From Erinaceus europaeus (taxonomy: Eukaryota > Chordata > Mammalia > Eulipotyphla > Erinaceidae): DNA of 64,000 nucleotides. Each line of letters starts with the position of its first letter. Position 1 is the stretch's first letter. Of this stretch, positions 45,800 through 57,949 are shown one piece after another. The position numbers and the translations under genes are program-made. Location: the NCBI RefSeq assembly GCF_950295315.1, contig NW_026647346.1, positions 1-64,000 of the forward strand, written 5' to 3'. The notes beneath the pieces are model-generated. The model made no database searches. It was given only the letters and a program-made list of their open reading frames with translations, and was not told the origin of the DNA.

Positions 45800-48560
45800 G
45801 AATCAATCAACACTGAAGATGGTTCTGCAGGCAATGGCAGTATTGTTAATCCATACAAGATTGCCACCGCTGATAAATCATGGATTCCGAATCCCAAGAC
45901 CTTCACCGAGAGCAACAGGTTGGTGGGGTTCCCTAGCCAGGAGGAGCCCAGAGTTTCCTGGGCCAGTGCAGGCAGGTCCCCTCTGCTCGCCACCTCGCCT
46001 GACCTCGCCACCCCCTCCCCACCTCTTGCAACTCTTCTCTCCTTTAGGCTCCCCAAGTCTAATTTGTCCAGACACCCCTGGCGCAGCGCGGGTGGGTGGG
46101 GCGAGGCGGTGGGCAGCGGCCCCCCTACACACACACCCCAGCCAGCCCACCTGGCTGCACCCGCTGCACCCTGGCCGAGGCACGCAGGGCTGTGCTCATC
46201 ACATCATTATTTCTCCAGCAAGAGAGCAAAGGGGCGCGAGCGGTGACAGCAGCTGCCAGGGGAGGCTTGGTTACAAAATCCTGCGCTGGGTAGCACCTTG
46301 CTTAGCAACCACCCCTAAAAAAGCCCAGCGCACTCGCTAGCACTTGGAGAGCAGGGCATGGGACACCCCCTGCCTGCGCACGCCTTACCTCCACCCCAGT
46401 CGCCACAGCTGAGACCACCCTGCACCAGCGACCCCACACCTCTCCTTTCCCGCGGGTCCCAGAGAGCGTCACCACACGGAATTGACCAAGGAGGTTGGGG
46501 GGTGCGATGTGCCGCCGCGCCAGAACCCGAGTCCCAGTCAGCATGTAGCCCTCTCGCTGGTCAGCCCCTCCATGGGTCTCCCGGCTATTGGGCTCACAGG
46601 GCTGAGGAGGGACCGTCGCACCTCCGCGGCGCCCCATTCTGCGCCCGCCGTGCACCCCAGAGCCCGGGACCCAGGGACAAGCAACAGTGCAGGACGCGCG
46701 CGCTGGTTCCGGGCACTCAGTGCTGCTGGGGCGCGGGGCCACGCTGCCAACTCGGGGTCCCACGCACAGGTGCCGGGGGACCTCGCTCTGGCTTGGGAGC
46801 AAGGACCTACGTGCTCCCGCCCCCACGCAGTCTCGCGCAGGGTCCCCCGCCCACACCCGCGCGCTCCGCGGGGACCCTACCCCGCCACCGGACACCCCCC
46901 TCCCCCCGATGGCGCCGAGCCCGACCAACCCGGCCCCACAGTCGCAACTTCCTCAGCGCAGAGTGCTCCAGGCTCAGCAGGTGCCGGGCCACATGGCTAG
47001 CGGGCCCCTAGGCAGGCGCCGTAGTCCCCTTGCCTCCAAGACTCGAGGCTCCGTTGGTCAGTCAGTCAGTCAGGGTTCCTGTAGGTCCAGCGCTGCCTCA
47101 GCCTCTGCCGCCTCGCACTCTGACTGGGCTCTAGCCCGGTTTCCTTCCTGCCAGCAGTTGGCGCCTGCGCACTCAGCGCCCAGGGAGGCACCTGCGCACT
47201 GGGGGGCAGCTGGTTTGGGCTCCACCCTGAGGGTCCAGCCCCCTGCACGCCTAGGGTGGCGCTCAGCCCCTAGTGCCTCGCACCGCGCGCCCCAGCCCAG
47301 GCCCCTGGCCCGCCCTCCTTCACCCCACCCCCCGAGTCCCTCCAAACAGACAACTGCTGCGCAGGGACCCACGGGGCAAGGTGGGACATGGGGTTCTGCT
47401 GGCAATGGCCCTATTAATCCATACAAGATTGCCACCGTTGATAAATCATGGATTCCAAATCCCAAGACCTTCACAGAGAGCGACAGGCTGGTGGGGTCCC
47501 CCATCCAGGACTAGCCCAGAGTTTCCTGGGCCACTGCAGGCAGGTCCCTTCTGCTTGCCACCTTGCCAGAGCTCGCCAACCCCTCCCCACCTCTTGCAAC
47601 TCTTCTCTCCTTTAGGCTCCCCAAGTCTAATTCGTCCCGACACCCCTGGCGCAGCGGGGTGGGTGGGGCGAGGCGATGGGCAGCGGCCCCCCTACACACA
47701 CACCCCAGCCAGCCCACCTGGCCGCACCCGCTGCACCCTGGCGGAGGCGCGCAGGGCTGTGCTCATCACATCATTATTTCTCCAGCAAGAGAGCAAAGGG
47801 GCGGGAGCGGCGACAGCAGCTGCCAGGGGAGGCTTGGTTACAAAATCCTGCGCTGGGTAGCGCCTCGATTAGCAACCACCCCTAAAAAAGCCCAGCGTGC
47901 TCACTCACTCTTGGAGAGGGCGTCGGCCACCCCCTGCTGGCGCACGCCTTCCCCACACCCCAGTCGCCACAGCCAAGGCCACCCCGCACCAGCGACCCCA
48001 CACCTCTCCTTTCCCGTGGGTCCCAGAGAGCGTCACTGGCTCCGGGCACTCAGCAGGTGCCAGGCCACATGGCAAGCGGGCCCCTAGGCGGGCGCCTTAG
48101 TCCCATTACCTCCAAGACTCGAGCCTCAGTTGGTCAGTCAGTCAGGGTTCCTGTTCGTCCAGGGCTGCCTCTACTGCTGCCGCCTTGCACTCTGACTGGG
48201 CTCTAGCCATGTTTCAGTCCTGCCATCGGTTGGCGCCTGCGCACTCAGCGCCCAGGGAGGCACCTGCGCACTAGGGGGCGGCCTGTGCTTGCTCCACCCG
48301 GAGGGGCCAGCCCCCCGCACGCCTAGGGGGGCGCTCAGCCCCTGTTGCGTCACACCATGCGCCCGAGCCCAGGCCCCTGGCCCGCCCTCCTTCACCCCAC
48401 CCCCCCAGTCCCTCCAAACAGACAACTGCTGCGCAGGGACCCGCGGGGCAAGTGGGGACATGGGGACCAGGGAGGGCCCTGGGCACAAGTCCCTCGGGGG
48501 TTGCGGCCTCCACCACAGTGCGCTGGAGCCCAGCCCCTGGAAAAAATCCATCAAGAAGGG
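45800..48560. repeat. GC/CpG-rich region built of two tandem copies (1568-bp offset)
   Basis: Copy 1, about 45828 to 47395, and copy 2, about 47400 to 48470, align at a constant offset of 1568 bp up to about 46470/48038. Copy 1 then has about 500 bp absent from copy 2. Collinearity resumes ('caggtgccgggccacatgg' against 'caggtgccaggccacatgg') and runs to 'gacaactgctgcgcaggga'. Both contain 'atacaagattgccaccg' near the start. CpG content is high. Long open frames on both strands are expected from composition. No known gene is recognised. Confidence 0.85.
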
Positions 48561-48960
48561 CATCTTGTCGGCCCTCCTATGACCTTGTCTTCACCATAAA
48601 GCAGCGACTGTAGGGATAGCCCCAGTCTCTGAAGGGAGGCTCGGGTATCCTGCCCTGCCACTCAGAAAACACTGTGTCCTGAAGTGAGTGCAGCCTGCAC
48701 TGTTCCCAGCTGTGACCATGAGCTGTGAGCTCAGACCAATAGGGACTTAGAGGTTACACAGGTTCTGGTGCTAAATATAAATATAAGTATATTATAAATA
48801 TAAGTATAAATGTAAATATAAAGTATAAGTACAAATATGTATGGGCCCTCGGTCAGATGGATGGAGATAGTTCATTTTATCCATCATTTGCCTTAATCCA
48901 ACTTTTTAGCCCTTTTCTCTACTCTGACACCATTTTTTTTCTGGGATTTCTTCTTTTTTA
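48560..48960. other. Short stretch with a TATAAA-rich run (48770-48840), no gene
   Basis: Imperfect repeats of 'aaatataagtat' follow the GC-rich block. Confidence 0.6.
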
Positions 48961-48964
48961 TTTG

Positions 48965-50110
48965 CTTTTTTTTAATTTAAGAAAGGGAGACATAAACAAA
49001 AATCATAGGATAGGAGGGGTACAACTCCACACAATTCCCACCACCCAATCTCCATATCTCATTCCCTCCCCTGATAGCTTTCCCATTCTCTATCCCTCTG
49101 GGAGTATGGACTCAGGGTCACTATGGGGTGCAGAAGGTGGAAGGTCTGGCTTCTGTAACTGCTTCCCTGCTGAACATGGGCATTGACTAGTGGATCCATA
49201 CTCCCAGTCTGCCTCTCTCTTTCCCTAGTAGGGTGGGTCTCTGGGGAAGCTGGCTCCAGGACACATTGGTGGGGTTGTCCTTCAGTCCAGGGAAGTCTGG
49301 TCGACATCATGCTGTCATCGGAACCTGACACCATTCTCTCAGACAATATTCATTCTAACTTCAGGCTAGCTATCAAACTCAAGCAAAACTACCGTAAGTT
49401 GTGTGCCCCCAGAACATGCCTAAAATGGTCTTCCTAGCTTTATTCTATCCTAAAATCCCTAATCTCATCTGCTCTAATCCTACCTTTTTGGTTCCTGTTC
49501 AATAATTAGTTTGTCTCAATTTAGGTCACGCCACCTTCCAGATATCAAGTTACAGATGCTACCATGACTTCATCCTGACTTCTCTGGGCAGACGACCTCA
49601 CCAATGTGTCCTGGATGCTCCCACCTCCAGAGCTCTGGTCCACTATGGAAAGATAGGTACAGGCTGGGAGTATGGATCGACCTGCCAGTGACTGTGTTCA
49701 ACAGAGAAGCAATTACAGAAGCCAGAACCCCTACCTTCTGCACCCCAAAAACAAGCCTGATCTGTACTCCCAGTGGGGGAGAAGTGGAAAGATGAAGATA
49801 AGAGGATTCTGAACTCCATCTCCATCAGCACCCAGAGAGAAATAAGGAAAAGGAGAGGGGCATATGGAGGTAGTAATTTTGTCATGAATGGCTTGGAGAG
49901 GAACAGAGATTTGAATCAGGAGAAAATGGGGGAAATCATGTATAAATGGAGACAGATGGTTGTAGAGATGATGGTTAGCGCGTGTCTACAACCTTAGGGG
50001 AACTATAGTGGATTGCAGTGAAGAGACTGAAGATTCATAACTCTGGTGGTAGGCATGGTGTGGATTTAAACCACTGTTGACATATAATTTTATAAAATTA
50101 ATTTTTAAAA
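48965..50110. mobile_element. Two family R retroposons in opposite orientation (48965-49345 minus, 49520-50110 plus)
   Basis: The minus copy has 'ggtacaactccacacaattc' and 'ctgaacatgggcattgacta'. The plus copy has 'cctgggatgc'-like and 'aagcaattacagaagccaga' segments and ends with an A-rich tail near 50110. They form a head-to-head inverted pair with a 170-bp spacer. Confidence 0.75.
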
Positions 50111-51730
50111 AGAAACTGGAAGTGAGAATTGTTGCAAGTAAAACACATGGTATTATTTTTTTTTCTGGCTGGGTTATAAAGGGAGAGAGGAAGCAGAGGA
50201 GTGCATGAAGTACCCAAGCCTGACTGCAATTGGGTGAGTGGTGCTTCTGGAGGACTGTGGCAAGAATACGGATCACTGTGACACAGCGGGCCTAGGGGAT
50301 GTAGTGGAGAAGACAGATGGAACAATCGAGTCCTCTGAAGATGACAAAAATGAAAACTGGCTCTGATACCAGTTCCTTCCAGAGCTTTAGATATAAAAGC
50401 AGGTTTCTATGTGATTGCATGATCTGATTTATATTTAGAATCTAAGACACATACACCCCACTACCACCACCCACCACCAGACTCTTAGGAGAAGAGATCA
50501 GATTTGGTTGGCAGTAAGTAGCTCACTTGTATATTGTGCTGTTTGTCATGTGTGACACCCAGGTTTGAGCTCAGCCCCACTGAATTAAAGGAAACTTCAG
50601 TATGTGGCCACCAACTTGCTCTTTCTATCTGAAAAAGTCATCCCAGAGTGTTAAAGCTCCAGAGGTGATGGAAATGAAAGAAAATAGATAAAAAATGATT
50701 GGTACCAGAGACAGGGCAAGGGAAAATAGGAGAAAAGTGGTCAAAAATAAAGATTCCTGTCGGAGATCAGACATTCTGATGAATTTTATCAAATGGTGTT
50801 TCTGTGTCTACTTATATGATGGTGTGACTTTTCTTCTCTACTGTTAGTGATATAGATCATAATAATTTTCTTTTTTTATTAGTTATTTAATATTGTTTTA
50901 CAAAATTACAAGATAAAGGGAATCACTTATTCAAATGCTAGCCCTACTTGTAAAAGGCAAGGATAGCCCTTTGACTACAAAAATGACACTGAAAAATCCA
51001 TTGGGAAAGTGAATTAGGACCACTGTGGCCTGACAGATGCTCTCCTCACAGAACCCACACCCTATGGAAAAGTACCACAGACTTGCTCCTTCCTCTGCAT
51101 CTCCAGAAAACTGTTAGGTTGATATACCAGCTCCATGTTTGAAATCAGAATCTAGAACAGATAACAGCTAATATTTTCATGTCCTCAGAGAGTTGGGTAC
51201 AGACAGCTTTAATGAACAGAATGCAGTGGGACATGTAAAATCCTTACAATCCCCCATTCTCACAAAAAGGGAGAGAAGTAACAAAACAGAATGGAAGAAT
51301 AACCATGAAAAAATCACTACCATTCCCATATAGTCAAGGATAAATGTGCACTAAAAACATCAAGAAAACTAAAATTAACCATTAGTAGTAGCTTTGTCTC
51401 AAAGGAGAGTTTGGGAAGAGCTTTTCCTTCCTGTGTCACTACACAACCTGTTATACTTGGATTAGTACATTACGCGGTGGTAATGGAATGTATGTGTACA
51501 AAATAAAAAGCATCTGAGATTGAAATATCAGCTTTAAGGAAGATCATCTTCTTCCTGGTGCTTATAACTCTGGGAACATGCAGCGCAAGCCAGGAGAAGG
51601 CAGAGGGTAGGCAGATGTTGAGATGTCCTGAACTTGGAATGGTCCCAGTGCCCTCCACCAAGTATTCCCCGTGATAGTCAAGAGTGCCTGGCAGGTTGAG
51701 CACACATATTACCCCATGATAGTCAAGGAT
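50110..51730. other. No gene seen; degraded SINE at about 50505-50640 (+)
   Basis: AT-rich DNA. No splice-bounded frame was recognised. Confidence 0.5.
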
Positions 51731-51734
51731 GTCT

Positions 51735-51862
51735 TTTTTTTTTTTTTAACCAGAGCACTGCTCAGCCCTAGGTTATGGTGGTGAGGGTGATTGAACCTGG
51801 GACTTCGGAGCTTCCGGTATGAGAGCCTCTTGGCATAACCATTATGCTATCTACCCCCACAC
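51735..51862 (-). mobile_element. Minus-strand SINE of the short 'gagctgagcagtgctctgg' family
   Basis: Runs 'ttttaaccagagcactgctc' to 'cattatgctatctacccccc'-like end. Same family as 3685, 59115 and 60450. Confidence 0.85.
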
Positions 51863-51864
51863 TA

Positions 51865-53345
51865 GAATGTCATTGTGTACCCATTAATTAAATGCTCTCT
51901 GGAGACACATCTGAGTTTCCAAGCATTCTGGCTATAGACACATGTGTACTGAATCTTCCAGCTGCTGAAGCCACCAGGAAAGGGAGACCTGTAGCATCTG
52001 CGTGGCCCATCTAAGTTCCTTGCAATCTCTAAACCAGGTATATGTTGGGCCTGAATTATCCTCAGTCCTGCTCTCAGTCTGTTCCACCAGCATGCTCACA
52101 GTGAGTGAGAACTGGTCTTCTGAATGTGGTCCTGCTAACAGCCCTCAAAGCAGCTGAAGTCTGTGAGAGTCCCCATGTGACGAAAAGAGATGAACATCAG
52201 AACCAGGGAGCCCGTTTACAAAATGTGGATTCCCTTAGGAATCACCTTCACCTTTCAGAGATGCAAAGATCAAATCAGTTTCATAGTAGTGGTCAGACAA
52301 TTGGCCTTTCACTCCTTGGCATTGCTCTGGCAGTGCAAGAGTGCAGAAGTGATTATGAGCAAACCCAGGGTGTCCTCTCAATAAAGGTCACACTAAAAAG
52401 TCTTTGATAAGCATTCACAACTGAAACTATTAATTTCATTAAATCTCAACCCATGAGTACATCTTTTTACTATTCTAAGTGACAGACCAAGTGGAAAGTA
52501 CATGAAGCTACATTTGCTATGTTACAAACTAAAGTTCCCCTTACAACCACCATAAGCTAGAGCAGAGCAGTGTGCTGGTTTTAAAAAATATGAATAAAAA
52601 CTAAAATCCCTGATTTTTTTTGGTAAGTGGGTCACTTTTTCCCATGGAGCTCTATTTCTGCTTGAGACTAACAGAGTTTGGTTATTTGTACATAAGACAT
52701 TTTCTCAAAATAAATTCATTAAAAAGCCTGTAACTTTCAGTTAAACAACTCACAGTGCTTGGTACCAATAATCAAATTGGAGCTTTTAAGAGAAATCAGA
52801 ATTTTGAAAATTTTGTATCCACTCCTGTGACCTTCACAGATTTTCAAAATATTATTTAAAACTTTCTGATTAGATTCATGGTAATGTTAACTAGTGAGAT
52901 TTCTAGGTACTGTAGAAGGTGTATCAACATTTTCAAAACCTATATAACTCAATGATCTAATAGTTTCCAAATTACCAAAGCATGATGCTACAAAGTGATA
53001 TACAGGTAAATGAGTTTTCAACATACAAAATATCTGAAGTTTTATAGTATTTTAAACTAATGTTAAGCCATTAAACTAAAGGAAAAACACATCAGTATGT
53101 TTTTAATGTATGAAAGGTCAGAGTATTTACTGATGTAGACGATAACTAATTTTCTCCAGATACTGAACATAAAGAACACATTACAACAGGTCAAAGATGC
53201 AAACATAGGATATTATATGCTTATATGATACCAGAAGTTCAAGTGGCACTGAAACAGTTAAGTTTCTAGGGAGGAAATGCTGAGTTACAGGGTAGGTACA
53301 TCTGAAGTTCATAAGATGGTGTGAGACCAAGGACCAAGGTTACTC
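51865..53345. other. AT-rich unique DNA, no gene seen
   Basis: The longest open frame (52105-52407, 100 codons) has no recognisable features and is not treated as a gene. Confidence 0.55.
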
Positions 53346-53349
53346 TTTT

Positions 53350-53640
53350 TTTAAAGATATTTATTCATTTATTCCCTTTTGATGCCCTTGTTTATTGTTG
53401 TAGTTATTATTGTTGTTGTTATTGATGTCGTCGTTGTTGGATAGGACACAGAGAAATGGAGATAGGAGGGGAAGACAGAGAAGGAGAGAGAAAGATAGAC
53501 ACTTGCAGAGCTGCTTCATCGCCTGTGAAGTGACCCCTTGCAGGTGGGGTGCTGGAGGCTCAAACCGGGATCCTTACACTCCTCTTTGCCTTTTGCGCTA
53601 CCTGCGCTTAACCCGCTGCACTACCGCCTGACTCCTGACC
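53350..53640 (-). mobile_element. Minus-strand main-family SINE, near full length
   Basis: 'tgttattgatgtcgtcgttg' tail complement through 'cgcttaacccgctgcactac' head complement. Confidence 0.9.
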
Positions 53641-53720
53641 AAGGTTATTCTTAGTCATGCTTGGAGTTCATACTCCTCCATACATGGGAAGAAAGCAGAG
53701 CAAGCTAAATAAGCAACAGA

Positions 53721-53723
<3 letters not shown>

Positions 53724-53809
<86 letters not shown>

Positions 53810-53890
53810 GAGAGAGTATGTGTGTCTTTGAGAGAGAGTATATGGGTGTGTTTGAGAGAGAGAGAGAGAAAGAAAGAAAGGAGAGAGGGA
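53724..53890. repeat. (TG)n(AG)n compound microsatellite
   Basis: (TG)n at 53724-53771, (AG)n to about 53804, then impure AG-rich sequence to about 53890. Confidence 0.95.
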
Positions 53891-53949
53891 GTAAGGGAGG
53901 GAGGGAAGGCATGAGAGTGAGAGTGTGTATGCACGCTGGGAGAGTACAG

Positions 53950-55380
53950 TGATCAAATTGGAGTTGGTGACCCATAGTTGAACTCAACATCTGGAAGTAT
54001 CTCTTTGATTCCTGAAAAATGACTTGTTTCTAAGTGGTCCCAATGATTCTACCAGGACTTTGAAATGGTTTCTCTTATGGGCAAATAATAGAAGGTGCAA
54101 GAAAAGGAAACTTAGAAAAAGACATGCACTTAAGGAGAAAGGCACCAGCAAACAACACCCATCTCTCACACAAGCAGTGCTGGCACAGAAGCCAAGACCT
54201 GGCACATCCAAGTTCAGTGTCACAAAGGCAAGCCCGGGGCTCTTCCTGCTGAGCCACCGCCCAGAAACAAGGACAAACCCCCTTTCAGCCAACCCCTTCA
54301 CACTGCCCTGGGGATGTCAGTTGTTTCTTCTCACACCCTCCAGTTTCATGCTGTGCTGCCTCTGCATCTGCTTCCTGCAACTCTCAAAGATAGTTCTCGC
54401 CCAACTGCCCAAATCCACCTCAGTCCTTAACCATCCAGCTCAGTGCTCCTGCCGCCAAAAAGGAACCCACTGCCAGAAGCTTTTCTTCTCAAGTACTAAG
54501 CTTTCTGCTTTCCACAACATCTGACCAAGTGGCTTCCTCCCCCAGCAGACTGAGGCCATGCCTTCCTGGGGTCACATCTGGGAAAACACCAGATACCGCA
54601 GGCTTCCAGCAGGTTCACTGACCTCACTGGTCTGGTCGGTCACAGGGGAATGCATATCAAGTGCGTGAAGGAGCACCGCCACATCAGCAAACTGGACAGA
54701 GCCAGGTGGGCTCTCCTGGGCAGGAGAACCATGTCCGCCTACCTGTCTGCAGCCTCTTCTCTGGGCTCGCATCTCCCAGCGCTGTGCAGGCCTAGCGTCT
54801 GCACTTCTGTCCCAGGCCCTGCTGGCGCAGTCACTCCGGGCTGTGGATGGAGGGAAAGGTTGTCACAGGGTGAGGATGAACAAGAGTTGGGTGTGTGACC
54901 CACAGGAAGGGCATTGGGGACTCTGCTCTGGGCCCAAGGAGCAGGCCAGGGGTGAGGGCTTTTGTCCTCCATCACCCTCACTAGCAGAAGGGCCCAGCTC
55001 CACCCAGCGCCCTGCATTTTATCAAGTCAGTTCTTCCTGCATAGTAGGAATAATGATATTTTAGTGCAAAGTCTACAGGATTTTCTCTAAAGGGATTTAT
55101 TTCAGGAAGCCCAGGAGCTTTGAACCTGCCGGAAGCCAGGAAGCACGAGGTGATGTCAGGAGCTGCAGGCCGGTCCTGTGCAAAAGCTGAAGGTCTGGCC
55201 TCAGCTGGGGGCCATTAAGGACCCTGAAGTTGGCCACAGAGGCTGAGGTCGGCCTCGCAGTCACCACAGTCACCAATGGGGAATGTCCAGATTTTAGCCC
55301 CTGCACTGCTTGTAGTTTGTGCTTATAATCTGGCTGTGATGCATTTGTGAGTGGGCCACAACACAGGACAGAAAGACTGA
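53950..55380. other. Unique DNA; one 166-codon open frame (54024-54524, +) of uncertain meaning
   Basis: The frame is longer than expected in moderate-GC DNA and includes a hydrophobic run (CQLFLLTPSSFMLCCLCIC). It has no recognised homology, and no splice or poly(A) context was identified. No other feature is supported here. Confidence 0.3.
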
Positions 55381-55387
55381 AAATATA

Positions 55388-56078
55388 GGGGGCCGTGCAG
55401 TCATGCAGCAGGTTAAGCCCATATGGCACGAAGCTCAAGGATCCCACTGCAGGGATCCAGGTTCGAGCCCCTGGCTCCCCACCTGCAGGGGAGTCGCATC
55501 ACAGGCAGTTACACAGGTCTGCAGGTGTCTGTCTTTCTCTCCCCCTCTCTGTCTTCCCCTACTCTCAAGATTTCTCTGTCTTATCCAACAATAACAATGA
55601 CACCACTGACAACAACAATTATAACAATGATAAACAACAAGGGCAATTCTACAAAAGGGAAATTCTACTTTCTTTTTCCTCTTTCATTCTAAGATATTTT
55701 ATTTATTTTAATGAGAGAGATGCAGAATGATATACACATATAGAACAGAGCACTACTCAGCTCTGTCTGATAATGGTGCTGGGGATTAAGCATGATACCT
55801 CAGAGTTTCTGGCATGAAAGTATTTTGCAGAAAGTATTTTACTGTCACCCCAGTTTTCTTTATTTTTAAAAAGATTTCTTATTATTTTTGGCTAGGGATG
55901 TGATTCAGTGGGTAGAGAGCTGACTCTCAAGCATGGGGTCCTGCCCGAGTTTGATCTCAAGCATCACAAAGGCTACAGTGGTGCTTTGCTGTATCTCTCT
56001 CTCTCGCTCTTTTTTTCTCTCTCTCTCTCTGTCTCTCTCTCTCTCACACACACACACCCCCACACACAAACACACAAG
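55388..56078. mobile_element. SINEs (plus 55388-55660, minus 55690-55855, plus 55890-55990) and TC/CA microsatellite (55994-56078)
   Basis: The first is nearly full length. The last short SINE runs into (TC)n followed by (CA)n. Confidence 0.8.
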
Positions 56079-56474
56079 CATTTACAGAATTAAATTCTCT
56101 TGTCAGCTTACAACCCAGGAAACATCTTACGCAAGGACCACTTTTAAATGTAAACATCAGAAGAGACAGCAACCCTATCTTGCAGTCTCCCCAGGAAGGA
56201 GGGAGCCTACAGCTGTGGGCCCCTTCCCCTAAACTGTCGCAAAGATATAAGAAATTGCCTCCTATCTCAAAGATATAAGAATGGGCCCATTGCCTTTAGG
56301 TAAAGCTCATGAGCAAGCACAGATGACTAAGGACCTCCTTTTAGCCCCAAATTGAATCCCCTTATCGTTTTGTTCTGTTGAAAGTAAAAATTAATCCCCC
56401 AATTAAGAAATTAAAAAAAATCCCCTACCCTCTGTTTTGTCAGCAGAAGTGAGCTCAGGCCCAGTTCTTGCTTT

Positions 56475-57200
56475 TATTCTTTTTAAACATTTATTTATTA
56501 ATGAGAGGGATGGGGCAGAGGGAGCCAGAGCATCACTCTCTCACAAGCAATGTTGGAGACCGAGCCTGGGATCTCGTGATTCAGAGCCTAGCACCTTACT
56601 AGCCACTGTGCCACTTCCAGGGCCCCACAGTTCTTTTCTTCTCCTTCTACTTCTCCTCCTCCTGCTTTAAAGGCTTATTTGTACTTTTTTTTTTAAGGAT
56701 TCGTTTTTGGGTTTTGATTTCATTTATTTTTTTGACAGGACAAAGAAAATTGGGGAGGTAGGGCCAGGTTGAGGTGAGCGGGCCTGAGGCGCCGGGGTGG
56801 GGCGTGGGGGCGGCAGCCGCGCTGGCCAGGCTGCGATGGGTGGCACCGGCTCCCGGGGAAGGGGCGCTGCGGCGGGGGGGACCTGGCCGGGTTGTCGCGG
56901 CCCTGCGCGGGGCTGCCGGGCCAGGTGCGGTCAGGTGAGAAAAAAAAAAGAAAATTGGGGAGGTAGTGGGGAGACAGAGAAGGAGAGAGACAGAAGATAC
57001 CTGCACACCTACTTCAATGCTCATGCAACTTCCCCTCTGCAGGTGGGGACTGGGGGCTTGAACCTGGGTCCTTGTGAATTATAAAATGTGCTCCACCACC
57101 TGGACTTTAAAAATAATTACTCAGTTATTTGACAGATTTAAGGATCAAACTCTGGACTTTACCCAGGCAATTCCTGTGCTCTATTACTGAGCCACCTCCT
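56475..57200 (-). mobile_element. Minus-strand SINEs (56475-56625; 56690-57110 interrupted; 57110-57200)
   Basis: The middle copy is split by the GC-rich insert at 56762-56948. Confidence 0.75.
56762..56948 (+). mobile_element. GC-rich retroposed insert with poly(A) and target-site duplication inside a SINE
   Basis: 'aaagaaaattggggaggtag' occurs at 56742-56761 and again at about 56947-56966. Between them lies 180 bp of GC-rich sequence ending 'gcggtcaggtgag' and then nine A residues. This is the hallmark of L1-mediated retroposition on the plus strand. The source transcript is not recognised. The last bases before the A run (cag|gtgag) look like a 5' splice site. Confidence 0.75.
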
Positions 57201-57945
57201 TTTCTTGAGGACCAGTTCTTGCATGTACACACTTCTCTCATGCTCTATCTTTAAATACCTTTGAATCAAGTCTTCCTCCTCTGTTTAGTTTTCCAGGACA
57301 GGGTTTTATCTCTTTTACTCCCCAATACGCCCCATACTTTCAGATTGGGTGCTTGGTAACTCTGACCAGTTTTGCATCTGGGTGTCATGGGTCAGGGCTT
57401 CCTGACTTTCTGCAGGTGTGGAGGCTGGGAGTTCATTTTTACCTCCTCTGTTCTGACAAAATCTTTCCCTGCTCTTTGAAGGGAGTTCCAAGGTGTGGGA
57501 AGCCTATAGGGGGAAAAAATGGCCTCCAGGAGCGTTGGATTCATGGTGCAGGCACTGAGCCCAGCAATAACCCTGGAGGAGGAAAAAAAATGTCTTCTCT
57601 CTCTGAAAGAAAGGCAAGGAAACTAGGCTCTGGTATTTTTTTAATTGTCAAACAATTAAAAAAGTGCTAAGTGCCCTCCAGTGGCAGCTCCTCTCTTAGC
57701 AATGGGGGAAAAAATTCCTAAACTGAACAACCTTAGTTTTGGCCAACAGCCAAATAGGCAACAGGTGATGTGCAACTTAAAAGGAAATGTAGTAATTTGA
57801 TGTGTTACTCGGTATTTTTGCCTTTCCTGGTGCAGTTCTTTTTTATTCTCCTAGAAAATCATTTCCTCCATTCCATAAATATACCAGTGTTTGTAACAGT
57901 GTTTCGATTTTATAAATAAATACATTGAAATAATAATAAAAAAGA
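57200..57945. other. No gene seen; SINE scrap (57520-57590) and family R tail (about 57890-57925)
   Basis: The family R tail is 'cgattttataaataaatac'-like. The remaining sequence is unassigned. Confidence 0.5.
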
Positions 57946-57949
57946 AATT

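Noticed and set aside
46302..48087. ORFs up to 275 codons in the GC-rich tandem block
   Set aside because: Same compositional explanation. Frames are not preserved between the two copies (stops and indels differ).
52105..52407. 100-codon ORF
   Set aside because: No conserved motif, signal peptide or context; treated as chance.
54024..54524. 166-codon ORF
   Set aside because: Unusually long for this composition but without homology, splice context or paralogous support, so not called as a gene.
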